DNA of 64,000 nt from Petrosia ficiformis. Lineage: Eukaryota; Porifera; Demospongiae; Haplosclerida; Petrosiidae. Below the pieces are notes generated by a model. The model saw only the letters and a list, made by a program, of their open reading frames with translations, was not told the DNA's origin and did no database searches. Positions 36,470 to 47,100 of the stretch are shown here, one piece after another; the first letter of the stretch is position 1; the number at the start of each line of letters is the position of its first letter. The translations under genes were made by a program, and so were the position numbers. Location of the stretch: positions 13,610,916 to 13,674,915 of the forward strand of contig OX345637.1 of assembly GCA_947044365.1 (NCBI GenBank). Reading direction: 5' to 3'.

Positions 36470-37660
36470 ATGGTTTAGCTGCAAAATTAAACCTGTTGTA
36501 GATATACTTGATCCTTTCTGTCAAGAAGAGTTTAGAATCTTTTTCACTGGGAGATAGAATTGACTCAATCTGCCATAAATGTTGCAGTTTTGTCAGTAAT
36601 TTTAGAGCTTTGCAGCTAGTTGTTTGTTCTTGATATCCAGCAAATTGAGCTGCTTCTGAAATAACCTGAGGTTGCTTGGCCATCATATCCCACTGATTCA
36701 TTCATAACATGGTTTTCTGTAGCAACTACGCAACACCTCCAGACTTCCGGTGGCTTTCAGAGCGATTGCTTGTATGCTTTTCAATTTTATAAGGTTGTAA
36801 ATCTATAACTTCCTACTCAGAAAGGAAGTACCACCCCTACTTAATAGAATACTAAATCACACTGCAATCACTGGGTCTTGGTGTTACCATGCCCCAAATT
36901 ACTGTAGATTACGAGGGTACACGAATGGGACGGCGGCATGTCGGCATTCTATTGTTCAAAACGCCCACACTTTGTTGGATGGGGTCCAGTTTTTTTTATT
37001 CGAGTGTCCAACCTTTGATGTTACTTTGAAGTTAGCTTTAAAAATGTACAAGGAGATTAGAATAGCATAGATATATAGCACGTGCTGATGCATATGTGAT
37101 CTGTACACTTGGTTTATAGCTTGGTCTAGTAAGAGAGAAAGGGATGTTGGGAGGATGAATGAAAAAAAGCGTTTGCTCACATTCTTGGGTTAATGCTGTG
37201 TTTGCAGTAATTGGTGAACAAGGTTGAGGTAAGTGTTAGATTTCGCCAGTAGTTCGAGAAAGTTGCAAACTGCCTGTATTCAGTTGCAACGAAGGTTTTG
37301 ATTTTAAGGAGATGCTGAGCCACACCTCGCAATCAGTATATTATATCCTCCATGGTAGGTGTAGTTGGAATAATAATAATCAAAAACCCCTGGGTTACGT
37401 AACTGTAAGTAGTATTGAAACCTTCCAGGCTCTTCCCGCTTCGTTAGACTAAATGTCATGTAGAGACACTCCCAACTCACTACTAAGATAGTGGTGAATC
37501 TGATGCTATGAGGAGCTAGACTACTTCATGTAGTAGTTAATTCCTAGTCTGGTGAGCAGACCTTTCACCTCTGCTTTTATATTAGGACAGGGCGGAGGAA
37601 AGGTCTGGAGACTCTTGACATGATTTCATGGGCTCTACAGCCAAGAGCACGGGATTGAAA
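36470..37660. repeat. Segmental duplication 2, left copy (downstream of gene F)
   Basis: This stretch is closely similar to 42165-43250. Together with 30825-31110 and 35182-35560 it forms a duplicated block whose right copy begins with the F-tail relic at 41392. Minus-strand open frames here are not conserved as open in the other copy. Confidence 0.75.
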
Positions 37661-37808
37661 TGGAAGAGGCAGTATGTCCAGACAGCAGTCGAAGGGCTAA
37701 GTTACATGCATTTAAGAGTAAAACAGGAGGCGATACTACACTATCTATACAAGGTTCGTTTTGCTCCCAACTGATAGCAACAAAGCTTTTGCTACTACAT
37801 TTTGCCAG

Positions 37809-38015
37809 TTAGTATTGACAAAATATAAAGTATAAATACGTTTTCAGACGATGAAGGAAAGAAAAGCTACTCTCCACTCTTGCTGTTGAAGTTCCGAGTG
37901 TCATGGCTATCAGCCGGCACACCCTTAGAACTGGGTATGCTTCTTTCACAGGATCAATGAGTTGAAGTAAATGATGTGGTCTTTCATCGTCTTCGGTGGT
38001 GGGATTTCTCACCAA
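37809..38015 (-). pseudogene. hAT transposase C-terminal (dimerisation) fragment
   Basis: The translated segment has HHLLQLIDPVKEAYPVL followed by STARVESSFSFLHRLKTYL. This matches the hallmark of the hAT C-terminal dimerisation region, where a Ser-x-x-Cys/Val-Glu-x-x-Phe-Ser block precedes a Lys-Thr-x-Leu block. The frame then breaks. It is a dead fragment; no catalytic part is nearby. Confidence 0.65.
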
Positions 38016-38243
38016 GTAGCATTTTAAAAGTTGATATTTCTTTTTCTAAGTTGCCCTGAGGAAGAATATCACTGTAAGGACTGAGGATTTGAGTGACAAG
38101 CAACAGGGTGAAAGAAAATTTTTAGACTTTGGATTGAGAGATTTTAGTCACTCATCCTCCCTTGATAGCTGGAATATGGATCCTCAAAGATTTCTTCTTC
38201 ATATGACCTTCAATCATCAATCATTAGCAGTATATAGACCTTG

Positions 38244-38307
38244 TAGTCTCGCGTAGCCAGCCCCTCTTTCTAAAGGTTTAGAAGGAGGGGCTGGCTACCC
38301 GAGACTA
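38244..38307. repeat. Small palindromic repeat (GTCTCGCGTAGCCAGCCCCTC)
   Basis: TAGTCTCGCGTAGCCAGCCC and its near inverse GGGCTGGCTACCCGAGACTA are separated by a short loop. Single arms recur near 8030, 10020, 38590 and 40450, so this is a dispersed family. Confidence 0.75.
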
Positions 38308-38704
38308 AACCTTGTTATTACAAAATCGTTGACACTTCAATGAGTTTTTCAGTTAATATGTATAAACAAGAGGTATTGAATGGGTTTTCCCTATTCCAGG
38401 CGTGCACGTGTGGCACTGGTTAAAATAACGCTTATATAGGCGCGTGGCACGCAACGAGTTAATTGTGATTGTAACAAAACAAACAACAAAGCACTTTTCT
38501 AATTCGGAATTTTTTACCCGGGCAATGCCCATGCCTGCCCAGGTATAAATATGCCTATGAATGGAGTTCTACCAGACCTTTCCTGTTTCGTTTAGAGTGG
38601 GAGGGGCTGGCTATGCGAGACTATTCTGCACTAGTATTATACTAGCACTTGGCCAATTAATTGTTGAGAGCACGCCCTACCCCGGACGCAAAATGGCGGT
38701 TAAA

Positions 38705-39298
38705 AGGTTGTAGTCTTTTCCGTGGGCGGATGCTACTCCAATCAGTTTCTAGTCTTGCAAGCTTCTTGCTGCATACAATCTGGTTCCATTCTGTATTTTT
38801 TTGAAGCCACACCCATTGGGCCTAAATGTTTTGACTGATTATTTTCAGAAACAAAGCTAAACACGCCCCACGGGTGGTGGAGGGGGCGGTGGTTGTGAAA
38901 CAATGGCGGGTAACTGTAGTTGCTCTCTGAGAAAGATCGGAGTTTGATAGTGCCTAGAAAGGTAGATTTTATGGTTTCAGTGAAAAGCTACAGAATTCAG
39001 CTTTCTTCAGCCTCTTGTAACTATAAAAGTAAAATGAATTTCCAGAAAACGGCTCTATTTGTTTTCTGTAAATGCATTGTACTTGGTGCACGCCATGATT
39101 GGTGGGCGTGGCTTTCTCGGTTTTGTACTTATTGAGATTGCAAAAATGGACATTTTATATATGTTTTATCAATTCCAGGACCCTATAAAGGTGATTAGAA
39201 GATATGAAGGTTGCTACTACACCAGGTTAGAGTCATATTATATAATATTCTATTTTGAAACTGATTGGAGTCGCATCCGCCCACTCCCTAGTACCACC
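38705..39298 (+). mobile_element. TTAA-flanked (piggyBac-type) MITE, copy 1
   Basis: Imperfect inverted ends share GGGCGGATGCTACTCCAATC with the inverse of GATTGGAGTCGCATCCGCCC. TTAA lies at both borders (38701-38704, 39299-39302), the target site of piggyBac transposons. Copy 2 is at 56923-57469 in reverse. The open frames inside both copies are shared by descent of the repeat and show no recognised domain. Confidence 0.75.
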
Positions 39299-39317
39299 TT
39301 AAGCGGGAAGGGCCTGG

Positions 39318-40335
39318 TATCAGCTGGCAAAGGTTATGTTCTTGTCCACGATTTCATGAACAATGAATAATTCATATGCAGTCACATTATGAAAATAAAA
39401 TTTTGTAATCATAATAAATGTAAACTAAAATCTAAATTCTGGCAAATGGGCCTCATCAATAGCTACAGCAATAATTCTCTCAGTCCAAATTATAGAAACA
39501 AACATACTCCTCCAGCTAGCTGACAATATAGCCTCTGGACTACCATAAATTAGTGGTATGTGTGACCATCACGAATTGTACAATGCAAGACTAGTCGACT
39601 ACACGTACATTCATTTTGTGAACACGCGATAACGGGTTTCTATAGCACTCAGTTTCAGTTTTATAAGGTTGGAATTTTACAACTTACTGTCAGAAAGGAA
39701 GTGTAACCAATTTAATAGAATACTGACTCAGTATTCTATTAAGTTGGTTACACTTCCTTTAAACTGCAATTCATGGGATCTTGGGTGTACCAGTGTCCAT
39801 TCTTTGATGTTACTTTGAAGTTAGCTTAGGGTACTTAAAAAATAAAAATAAAAAAAGTAAAACTGATGAGATGAGAATGGGATGTTGATGTATGTGTGAC
39901 ACCCTACCCCCGTGAGGGTTGGTCTACGCCCGACTAGCATAGCCTTGGTTATCTGTGTATCTTGGACAGAGAACTTCTCCAATAGTCCTTCAGTGTAATA
40001 TCTTCGCTTGTTGCCTTAATGAAGAATCAAGTGGTGCTGATGAAGAGGAAAGGGATCAATGCAGCCTTCATTGGTGAAGAGCAGCAAGACCACCAAGTGA
40101 TTAATACAATTCGTGCTGGTCACATACCACTAGTAGTCCAGAGGCTATATTGTCAGCTAGCTGGAGGAGTATGCTTGACAATGTTGGCTTCTGAAATTTG
40201 GACTGTAGCTAATGATGAGGCCATTTGCATTAGTTTACACTTATTATAATTACATCATTTTATCATGACCGCATCATTATGATTTATTCATTGTCATGAA
40301 ATCGTGGACAACCATACCAGGACCTTACTTTTGAT
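39318..40335. pseudogene. Inverted duplication of a RecQ-like helicase fragment
   Basis: About 250 bases (39333-39583) recur in inverse orientation at 40112-40310. Matching landmarks are GTCCACGATTTCATGA, GCCTCATCA and CTCCTCCAGCTAGCTGACAA. Reading the right arm on the plus strand gives KGINAAFIGEEQQD, then after a one-base frame change SPEAILSASWRSMLDN, then an NDEA segment. These resemble RecQ-family helicase motifs (IGE, SPE and DEAH regions) of the type found in animal mobile elements. Frames are broken, so it is dead. Confidence 0.55.
39695..39760. repeat. Near-perfect 66-bp hairpin
   Basis: AAGGAAGTGTAACCAA and its inverse TTGGTTACACTTCCTT enclose inverse TTAATAGAATACTGA segments. It lies between the arms of the helicase inverted duplication. 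The AGAAAGGAAGT half recurs singly at 36815 and 42420 in the segmental duplication. Confidence 0.85.
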
Positions 40336-40582
40336 AACAATAGAGCGTAGGTTTTAGGACCAATAACTGTGAGAAAAACAGCTACCTTCTTGTCTTCACT
40401 TACTCCATTAACATCGAAGTATAATTTTAGCCTTTCAGCGTAGGTTGAGAATAGTCTCGCATAGCCAGACCCAACCCTCTGCTGCGCGACGGGAAGGGTC
40501 TGGTGGAATGATTATACTAGCTTTCGTCAAGTACCACCAGATTTTGGATGAGCGATGAGTGGGTGAAAACATCGTTAATAAA

Positions 40583-40684
40583 ATTCATAAACCACACATT
40601 TATTTAGGTAACCACGTGTTTGTTTAGAGGTTAGAAAACATGAAACAAACACGTGTTACCTAAATAAATGTGTGGTTTATGAAT
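40583..40684. repeat. Long hairpin with about 40-bp arms
   Basis: ATTCATAAACCACACATTTA, TTTAGGTAACCACGTGTTTG and their inverse lie either side of a short loop (AGGTTAGAAAACATG). One base differs in the ACACGTG region. It could extrude as a cruciform or be a foldback element. Confidence 0.85.
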
Positions 40685-40689
40685 ATCCC

Positions 40690-41372
40690 GGGGCCGGGCG
40701 AGCGCTCGGTCAGTTGAAGCTGGAAGACACCATATACCTAAAATTCCTTATGATAGACGTTTATGTGATGAATGTGGAGTCATCCAGGATGAAATCCATG
40801 CTCTGTTGTTGTGTCGTTTCTATTCTGAGTATAGGGAGGGTTTCATGAAAGTCTTTCATGAGCAAACTATGGATGTGTTTCAAAATATTTCGTCTACTTT
40901 ATTGTTTAGATTTATAATGAATTGTGAGGATCCTCAAAGTACAATGTGCTTTAGGAGCATTTGTTTACCATATTCTTAAAGTTTAATTTTATTGCTTTAT
41001 TATTTCATATTATGTAATTATATATAATTATAATTAATTTTTGTTTCCTATGGGCTATCCTGGGATGGGGAATTAATAATAAATAATTAATGGGCGTGGC
41101 GCGTAATAGAACGCTCGGGTCGCCCTCTCCCTCTGGTTAGCTGGCTAGCTGCAGGAATAAACTTCAAGAAAGAAAGCTGCTACGTAGAAACTGGAACTAA
41201 TAGCAACCTATTCTACCTTAAATATATTTCTAAAGTTCTACAAGATCCTTTAAAATTTAAGGAGAGTAGGTAATCAAAAAAATAACTATAATCGCTTCAA
41301 GCTGGATAAAGTCAGCCGAAATTACGGACACCAAACAATCATAGGGATACTTTTGTCTCTATATATTTTTAA
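40690..41372 (-). mobile_element. MITE-1 copy 5 (reversed), split by the LINE fragment
   Basis: The CCCGGGG..GCTCGGTCAGTT part lies left of the LINE fragment and the ATTAATGGGCGTGGCGCGTA part continues right of it at about 41085, ending near TCATAGGGATACTTTTGTC. Confidence 0.65.
40716..40979 (+). pseudogene. LINE (non-LTR retrotransposon) ORF2 C-terminal fragment
   Basis: An 88-codon frame ending in TAA reads IPYDRRLCDECGVIQDEIHALLLC then FYSEYR. The C-x2-C...H...C segment followed by a Phe-Tyr-x-x-x-Arg block is the usual C-terminal zinc-knuckle region of LINE reverse transcriptase proteins. It is 5' truncated, as is normal for dead copies, and followed by AT-rich 3' sequence ending in AATAATAAATAATTAA. 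It interrupts MITE-1 copy 5. Confidence 0.7.
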
Positions 41373-41391
41373 AATAATAATCATTATACAG

Positions 41392-41620
41392 TTTGTGAAA
41401 ATGATATGAATAGGAATCCAGCATATGAACAAGGTAATTTCTTATTACTATTATGACTATAATGTTACTATACTTCAATAATTGTATACATGTTGTCATC
41501 CATTTAGTAATTTTACAGAGAGTGGTGTTATCAGAGAATCAAGCTTATGCTAGAATCAGAAATGAACGTGAACACGAATCAACCACTAGGACTTATGAAA
41601 ATATTACTCATAGACTGTGA
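41392..41620 (+). pseudogene. Orphan duplicate of the last two exons of gene F
   Basis: Exons 41392-41433 and 41508-41620 match gene F exons 30825-30866 and 30921-31027, with intact splice sites and the same phases. They would encode NPAYEQ, NQAYARI and TYENITHRL with a stop. No ectodomain or TM exons precede them; repeats fill the space. It is a truncated tandem duplicate, or a tail exon pair available for splicing to something else. Confidence 0.8.
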
Positions 41621-41974
41621 AGACAAACAAACAAAAGTTGCCTGTACTATTGAAGTAATATGGTTGTTCTAGTAACAATATATGTTGTAGTACATACGTA
41701 GATTATGCAGACAGGGCATTTCATCCTGTATGTCAAAATGTGGGTATCTCGAAGTGTTATACATGTGATATCCTTCACATAAAAATGATAAAATCAAGTG
41801 TTGGTAGCTTGCAATTGTACACTATACACTACATCCTGTTTGCAACTTAGTGAACTAAATAAACATTGTAATTAAGTGAAACAGTCATTCCAAAAACAAT
41901 TTGGTTATTGTAACCAATTAATTGGTTACCTCAATTTTAATATACACAGTATACCTATTACTGCTGAATTGAGA

Positions 41975-42150
41975 TGTTAAGTTATTATTTTGATTGTCTA
42001 CTCTCCTTACCTTTTAAAGGATCTTGTATAACTTTAGGAATATATTTCAGGTATAATGGCTAGCTAGTACTTCCAGTTTCTACGTAAGCTACAAGCAGCT
42101 TCCTTTCTTTCTTTCTTACTGCTGCATGGATATATGTTTTTTCTCGATAT
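41975..42150 (+). mobile_element. MITE-1 copy 6 (partial)
   Basis: Internal MITE-1 sequence from TTATTATTTTGATTGTCTAC to the CTTTCTTTC run, ending in an inverted terminal scrap (TTTTTTCTCGATATATCTTG). It sits at the position equivalent to copy 4 in the other half of the segmental duplication. Confidence 0.65.
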
Positions 42151-42164
42151 ATCTTGTTCACTGA

Positions 42165-43250
42165 GATATAACATAGAATTGAGTCATAAATGTTGCAGTT
42201 TTGTCAGTAATTTTAGAGCTGTGCAGCTAGTTGTTTGTCCTTGATATCCAGCAAATTGAGCTTCTTCTAAAATAATCTGAGGTTGCTTGGCCATTATATC
42301 CCACTGATTTATTCATAAGATGGTTTTATATAACACCTACGCAATACCTCCAGACTTCTGGTGACTTTCAGAGCAACTGTTTGTATTCTTTTCAATTTTA
42401 TAAGGTCGTAAATTTAAAAATTCCTACTCAGAGAAGATGTACCACACATACGTAATAGAATACTAATTTTCATTGCAATCACTGGGTCTTAGTGTTACCA
42501 TGCCCCAAATTACTGTAGATTGCGAAGGTATATATACCAATGTTGTGGCAGCATGTTGGTTGTTTAAAACAACCAACGCTTTGTTAGATGTGTTCTGGAG
42601 GTTTTTTTTTATTCAAGTGTTCGACCTTTGATATTACTTTCAAGTTAGCTTAAAGCACTTTATAAACGTACAAGGAAATTAGAATAGCATAGATACATAG
42701 TACATGCTGATGCATGTGTAATCTATATACTTGGTTTATAGCTTGGTTTAGTAAGAGATAAGGGATGTTGGTAGAATGAATGAAAAAAGCGTTTGCTCGC
42801 ACTCTTGGGTTAACGCTGTGTTTGCAGTGGCTGAGGTGACTCAATAAAGTTGCAAATTGCCTATATTCAGTTGCAGCAAAGGTTTGATTTTAATGAGATG
42901 CTGAGCCACACCTCGCAATCAGTATATTATATCCATGGTAGGTATGGTTGGAAAAATTAATTATTTTTTCAAAAGACCCCGGGTTGCAAAACTGTAAGTG
43001 GTATTGAAATTTTCCAGGCTCTTCCTGCTTCGTTAAAGGCTGCCTACACGAAACTAGATGTCATGTACAGACACTCGCAACTCACTACTAAGATAGTGGT
43101 GAATCTGATGCGATGAGGAGCTACACTACTTCATGTAGTAGTTAGTTCTAGTCTGGCAAGCAGATCTTTCGCCTCCGCTTTTATATTGGGACAGGGCAGA
43201 GGGAAGGTCTGGAGACTCTTGACATAATTTCATGGGCTCTACAGCTGATC
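42165..43250. repeat. Segmental duplication 2, right copy
   Basis: This matches 36530-37640 in order and orientation with small indels. The right copy lacks the 4-kb transposon present in the left copy. Confidence 0.75.
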
Positions 43251-43299
43251 ACGAGATTAAAATGGAAGAGGCGTGTATACAGCAGTTGAAGGGCTAAGT

Positions 43300-44113
43300 T
43301 ACATGTACTACACTATCTAATCAAGTACAGTTTAAGTAGTGGCTGCTACAACAACGATCGCTTTCTCCTATGCTTGCATTGCATGACTGTCAATTTATAG
43401 CTCCACCTGTTCATCTCATACGTGATTGAAACTACAAAACTGTTTTACAAATCACTGCATATATGTACTGGAGAGTGGAGACTGAGTGTAAGTTGTAACA
43501 CGCAAACACTATCATCTCAGCATAATAATCATTAATATATATATATTCTGCAATTATATTTTCTTGTCAGTAGTCACTAGTCATTCTTGTTTCCCAATCA
43601 CACTTGTGGCGAAGGTTCTGCACTTAGTCTCATGTTCCAGTCCCTCCCACTCTAAACGAAGCACGCTGCGGGGAAGGGTCTCCATTGTCCAGTGACATTA
43701 CCGGAAGTACTTATGTTAAGTGGGTGCCTGAGATTTGCTGTTTGTGTGATAGCTCTGGAACAAGCAAATTTTAAAAGGAAGCTGTTGAATGGAAGAGCTG
43801 CAGTTAAGGTCAGGGAAGCTCTAAAAGGCTTACTGTTAGAAGGACATGGAGTAGGATTCTATACTTAGCGAAGAAAGAGCGTTTGTCTGTTAAAAATGTA
43901 CCTAGAACTTCCACAGCCCGTGGGTAAGCATAATAATCCGACACAAAAACTTTTACTGTTTCAATCAGCTCTATCTTTCTTACAGACTTTGTATGGGCCT
44001 TGACTGACTGGCTCAGTCTGGCCTGGCTGACAATTAAGGGGTGTGGCTCCGCTTGCATTCTATACGTGTACGGCAGTATACGGTGTTCAGTTTAGACAGT
44101 TTTTTTTATCAAG
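43300..44113. other. Upstream region of gene G
   Basis: Mostly unique AT-rich sequence, with one small repeat arm (43628-43690, related to the 38244 family). It must contain the gene G promoter; no specific element was recognised. Confidence 0.3.
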
Positions 44114-47100
44114 ATGGAGATTTACTTGTGTTTCTTATTAATTGTTTTGTGGAAAATAGAAGCAAACCCAATTCCTATTCCGAGTTAGTTTTATTGTGTA
44201 CATATAATTTATATATATACTTGCTCAAATTCAATTCCGTGCATTTTTATTCAGACATCACATCTCCGCCTGTATCAGTGAATGCATATCTTGATACTTG
44301 GGTTAGTTTTCATTGTGAAGGAGAGGGAGAGATTCTTGTGTGGAAAGCAAATGGAGATGTACTAATAGATGGGATTAAAGAATCAAGAAACATTACTATA
44401 CATCCTGGTATTACTACACCTGGTATTGTTACTTCTACACTTGTGATTTTTGCAAAACCTGAAAATAACGATTTGAATATTGGATGTGTTGTTGGTAACC
44501 ATGGCTCTTTTGATTTTGATTCTGCTGGAGCCAATCTATTTGTAAAAGGTAAGGACGTTATGATTTATAGTTATTTTTTCGTAGAATAAAAATCGTTGTA
44601 TTTCAATATATACACAGGAATTACACTGGTTGAAGATCTTACATTTAATATCAGTATAAATGATCCTGCAAGAGTTTCATGGAATCCACCATCTTTTGTT
44701 GCTAATGATGTTATTTCTTTGAGATATGGAGTTGTCATTAAAGATGGTAATGGTAATGAATTAGTAAATATTGAGACACCGGAATCTGAATATGAAGTAT
44801 CTATTGATATATTGAGTCTCTGTAGTATATATACTGTTAATGTGACAGCATATGATGAAAAATATACTTCAAACAGTTCTATCATACAACAAGAATATAT
44901 AGGAGGTAACTATGATTATAAAATTAATAATAATACTTATTGATATTTCATATCAATAGAATATTCTGCTTCCATTATTGACAATAACATTAGTGTTGAA
45001 GAAACTGGTAATTTCACAGTTGAATTTACAATCAAAGTATGTGTTAAAATTATGTTGTTCAATATTGTATACTTCTATTCTTTATTAGCTTGAAGGTAAT
45101 CCTCGACTTTGTAATAGTGTTATAAGAGGTATTACACGACTTAGTAATCCTGTTGATGGGGATAATCATGAAACAAAACATCATCCAGAGAGTATTGAAA
45201 CTAATAATGATATCTATATTGCTAAATATACTGTAAGAAATCTTGGTCAACAACTAAACTGTACATTTGATTGCCAGATAGAAGACACATTAAACAATAT
45301 TAAGGATACTGTTCATCAGAAGTTTAGTAAGTAATTTAAGCACATTATTTAATATACTACACTTATGTTCTACTCATATTAGCTACTAATCATGTACAAG
45401 AGTTTACTGCCTATGTTCATGAGAATGGATCTATTTATGTTCAGTGTATATTTGCGAATAACTCAAATGCTTCTGGTTGTGGTCTGAATTTCACTGAGAG
45501 AGAAGATATAACAATCGCACTATATTCTGTCCAGATTAATAAAATCCACGGATCAGTGGAGGCTAGTGGATATATTAATTTGCCTGTTAGTGGAAATCTT
45601 ACAGTGATTGCTTTTGATATACTGAATAATGAAGTCAGTGATAAAGCAGCTGTGATATATAATGGATTAGCAGAAATTGAATTATTGCCTGCAAAGCCAA
45701 TCCCAACACATACAGTCAATAGTGCTCTTAATAGTATGTCTAACTAGTCTACTAATTAAGTTATATTAACATGTTGTTTTTATAGATACTTATTTCAGCA
45801 GCTCATCATATCATAGTGATAGTGACAGTATTAGTTGTAGTGTTCAATCAACAGCTATATTATCTGCTCAAATGTCTTCTACCCCTACAATACAAGTGAA
45901 ATGTAAGTTTTATTTTTCATAGTTGCTAATCTTTGTCATCATTTATCAAACTCATTCTAACAGCAACAAAAGCAAGTAATGAACTGATAATCATAGTAAT
46001 CTCAGGATGTGTACCCTTTATTTCTTGTGTGTTGATTATTATTATTACTGGAATTATACTGATCTCCAAATTTCAGAGGATAAAACAAAAACAAAGACAA
46101 GGTCAGGAATAGATCAAATGATAAAATTTATAGTTATTTTCCTTTATAGAAGTGTTTGAAGTGGTTTTACCAATGGCACAAGACAACACGTAAGAACTCA
46201 TATTTTTATGGCCCGTAGGGCCATCCTATGATTGCTTTCCCACGGGTTCGAACTATATATATATATATAATTATATATATGTCACCTATGCGAGTATGCG
46301 TTGTATACGTAGTTAAGGAAGTTACATCATTCCCGGGGGCTCGGTCAATTAATGGGCGTGGCGCGTAAAAGAACGCGCGATCAAGCTCTACAGACCAGCA
46401 GAAAGAAAGCAGTGTAGTTTACGTAGAAACTGGAAAAAATAGCTAGCTATTCTACCTGAAATATATTCTACAAGTTCTACAAGGTTCTTTAAAAGGTAAA
46501 CAGAGTAGATAATCAAAATAATAACTATAATAGGCTGATGTGTTTCAGGCATCATAAAGTTAGCCATGATTACTGAATGATGGACACCACAAAGCAGTCA
46601 TAGGGATACTTTTTTCTCTATATATCTTGTTGTCATCATGACATTTTTGTTTGTCTAATTATAACAAAATAGTTATGCTCGTTCAAATGACATTGTAAGA
46701 GGAGTTAGATTCAGGGAATTGGAAAGATCCAGTGAAATAATGGAAGAATCTGATCATGAACATGTAGATGAGGTTAGTATATTATGAAATTGTAAGGGAA
46801 TATTTCTATACTTGCTATCACTGTATGGTAGTTATTCTTAGTATTTGCTGTTTGTTATTTTCGATTTCCCCAGTGAAATATGATATATCTTCACTATTTC
46901 ATAATTACAGTTCTTACGTGAACATATACCAATTCCTCCATCTATACCATCACAACCTCCACCACCTTATTCTCTATCCATTCCTCTCACTCGCCCTGTT
47001 GCTACTCAAACTATAAGTGATACATCATCACCAAATCGTAGACCCTCTTACGGATCACAGACTAGTCGTAGGAGTGAGGATGACAATCTTTTACGTTCTG

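Noticed and set aside
36363..36701. 112-codon minus-strand open frame with MNQWDMMAKQPQ
   Set aside because: Looks protein-like, but the duplicate at 42165-42310 is interrupted and no splice partners or domain were recognised. A protein search could revive it.
38920..39370. Two overlapping frames with LVHAMIGGRG
   Set aside because: They lie in the TTAA-flanked MITE and recur in its second copy; conservation reflects the repeat.
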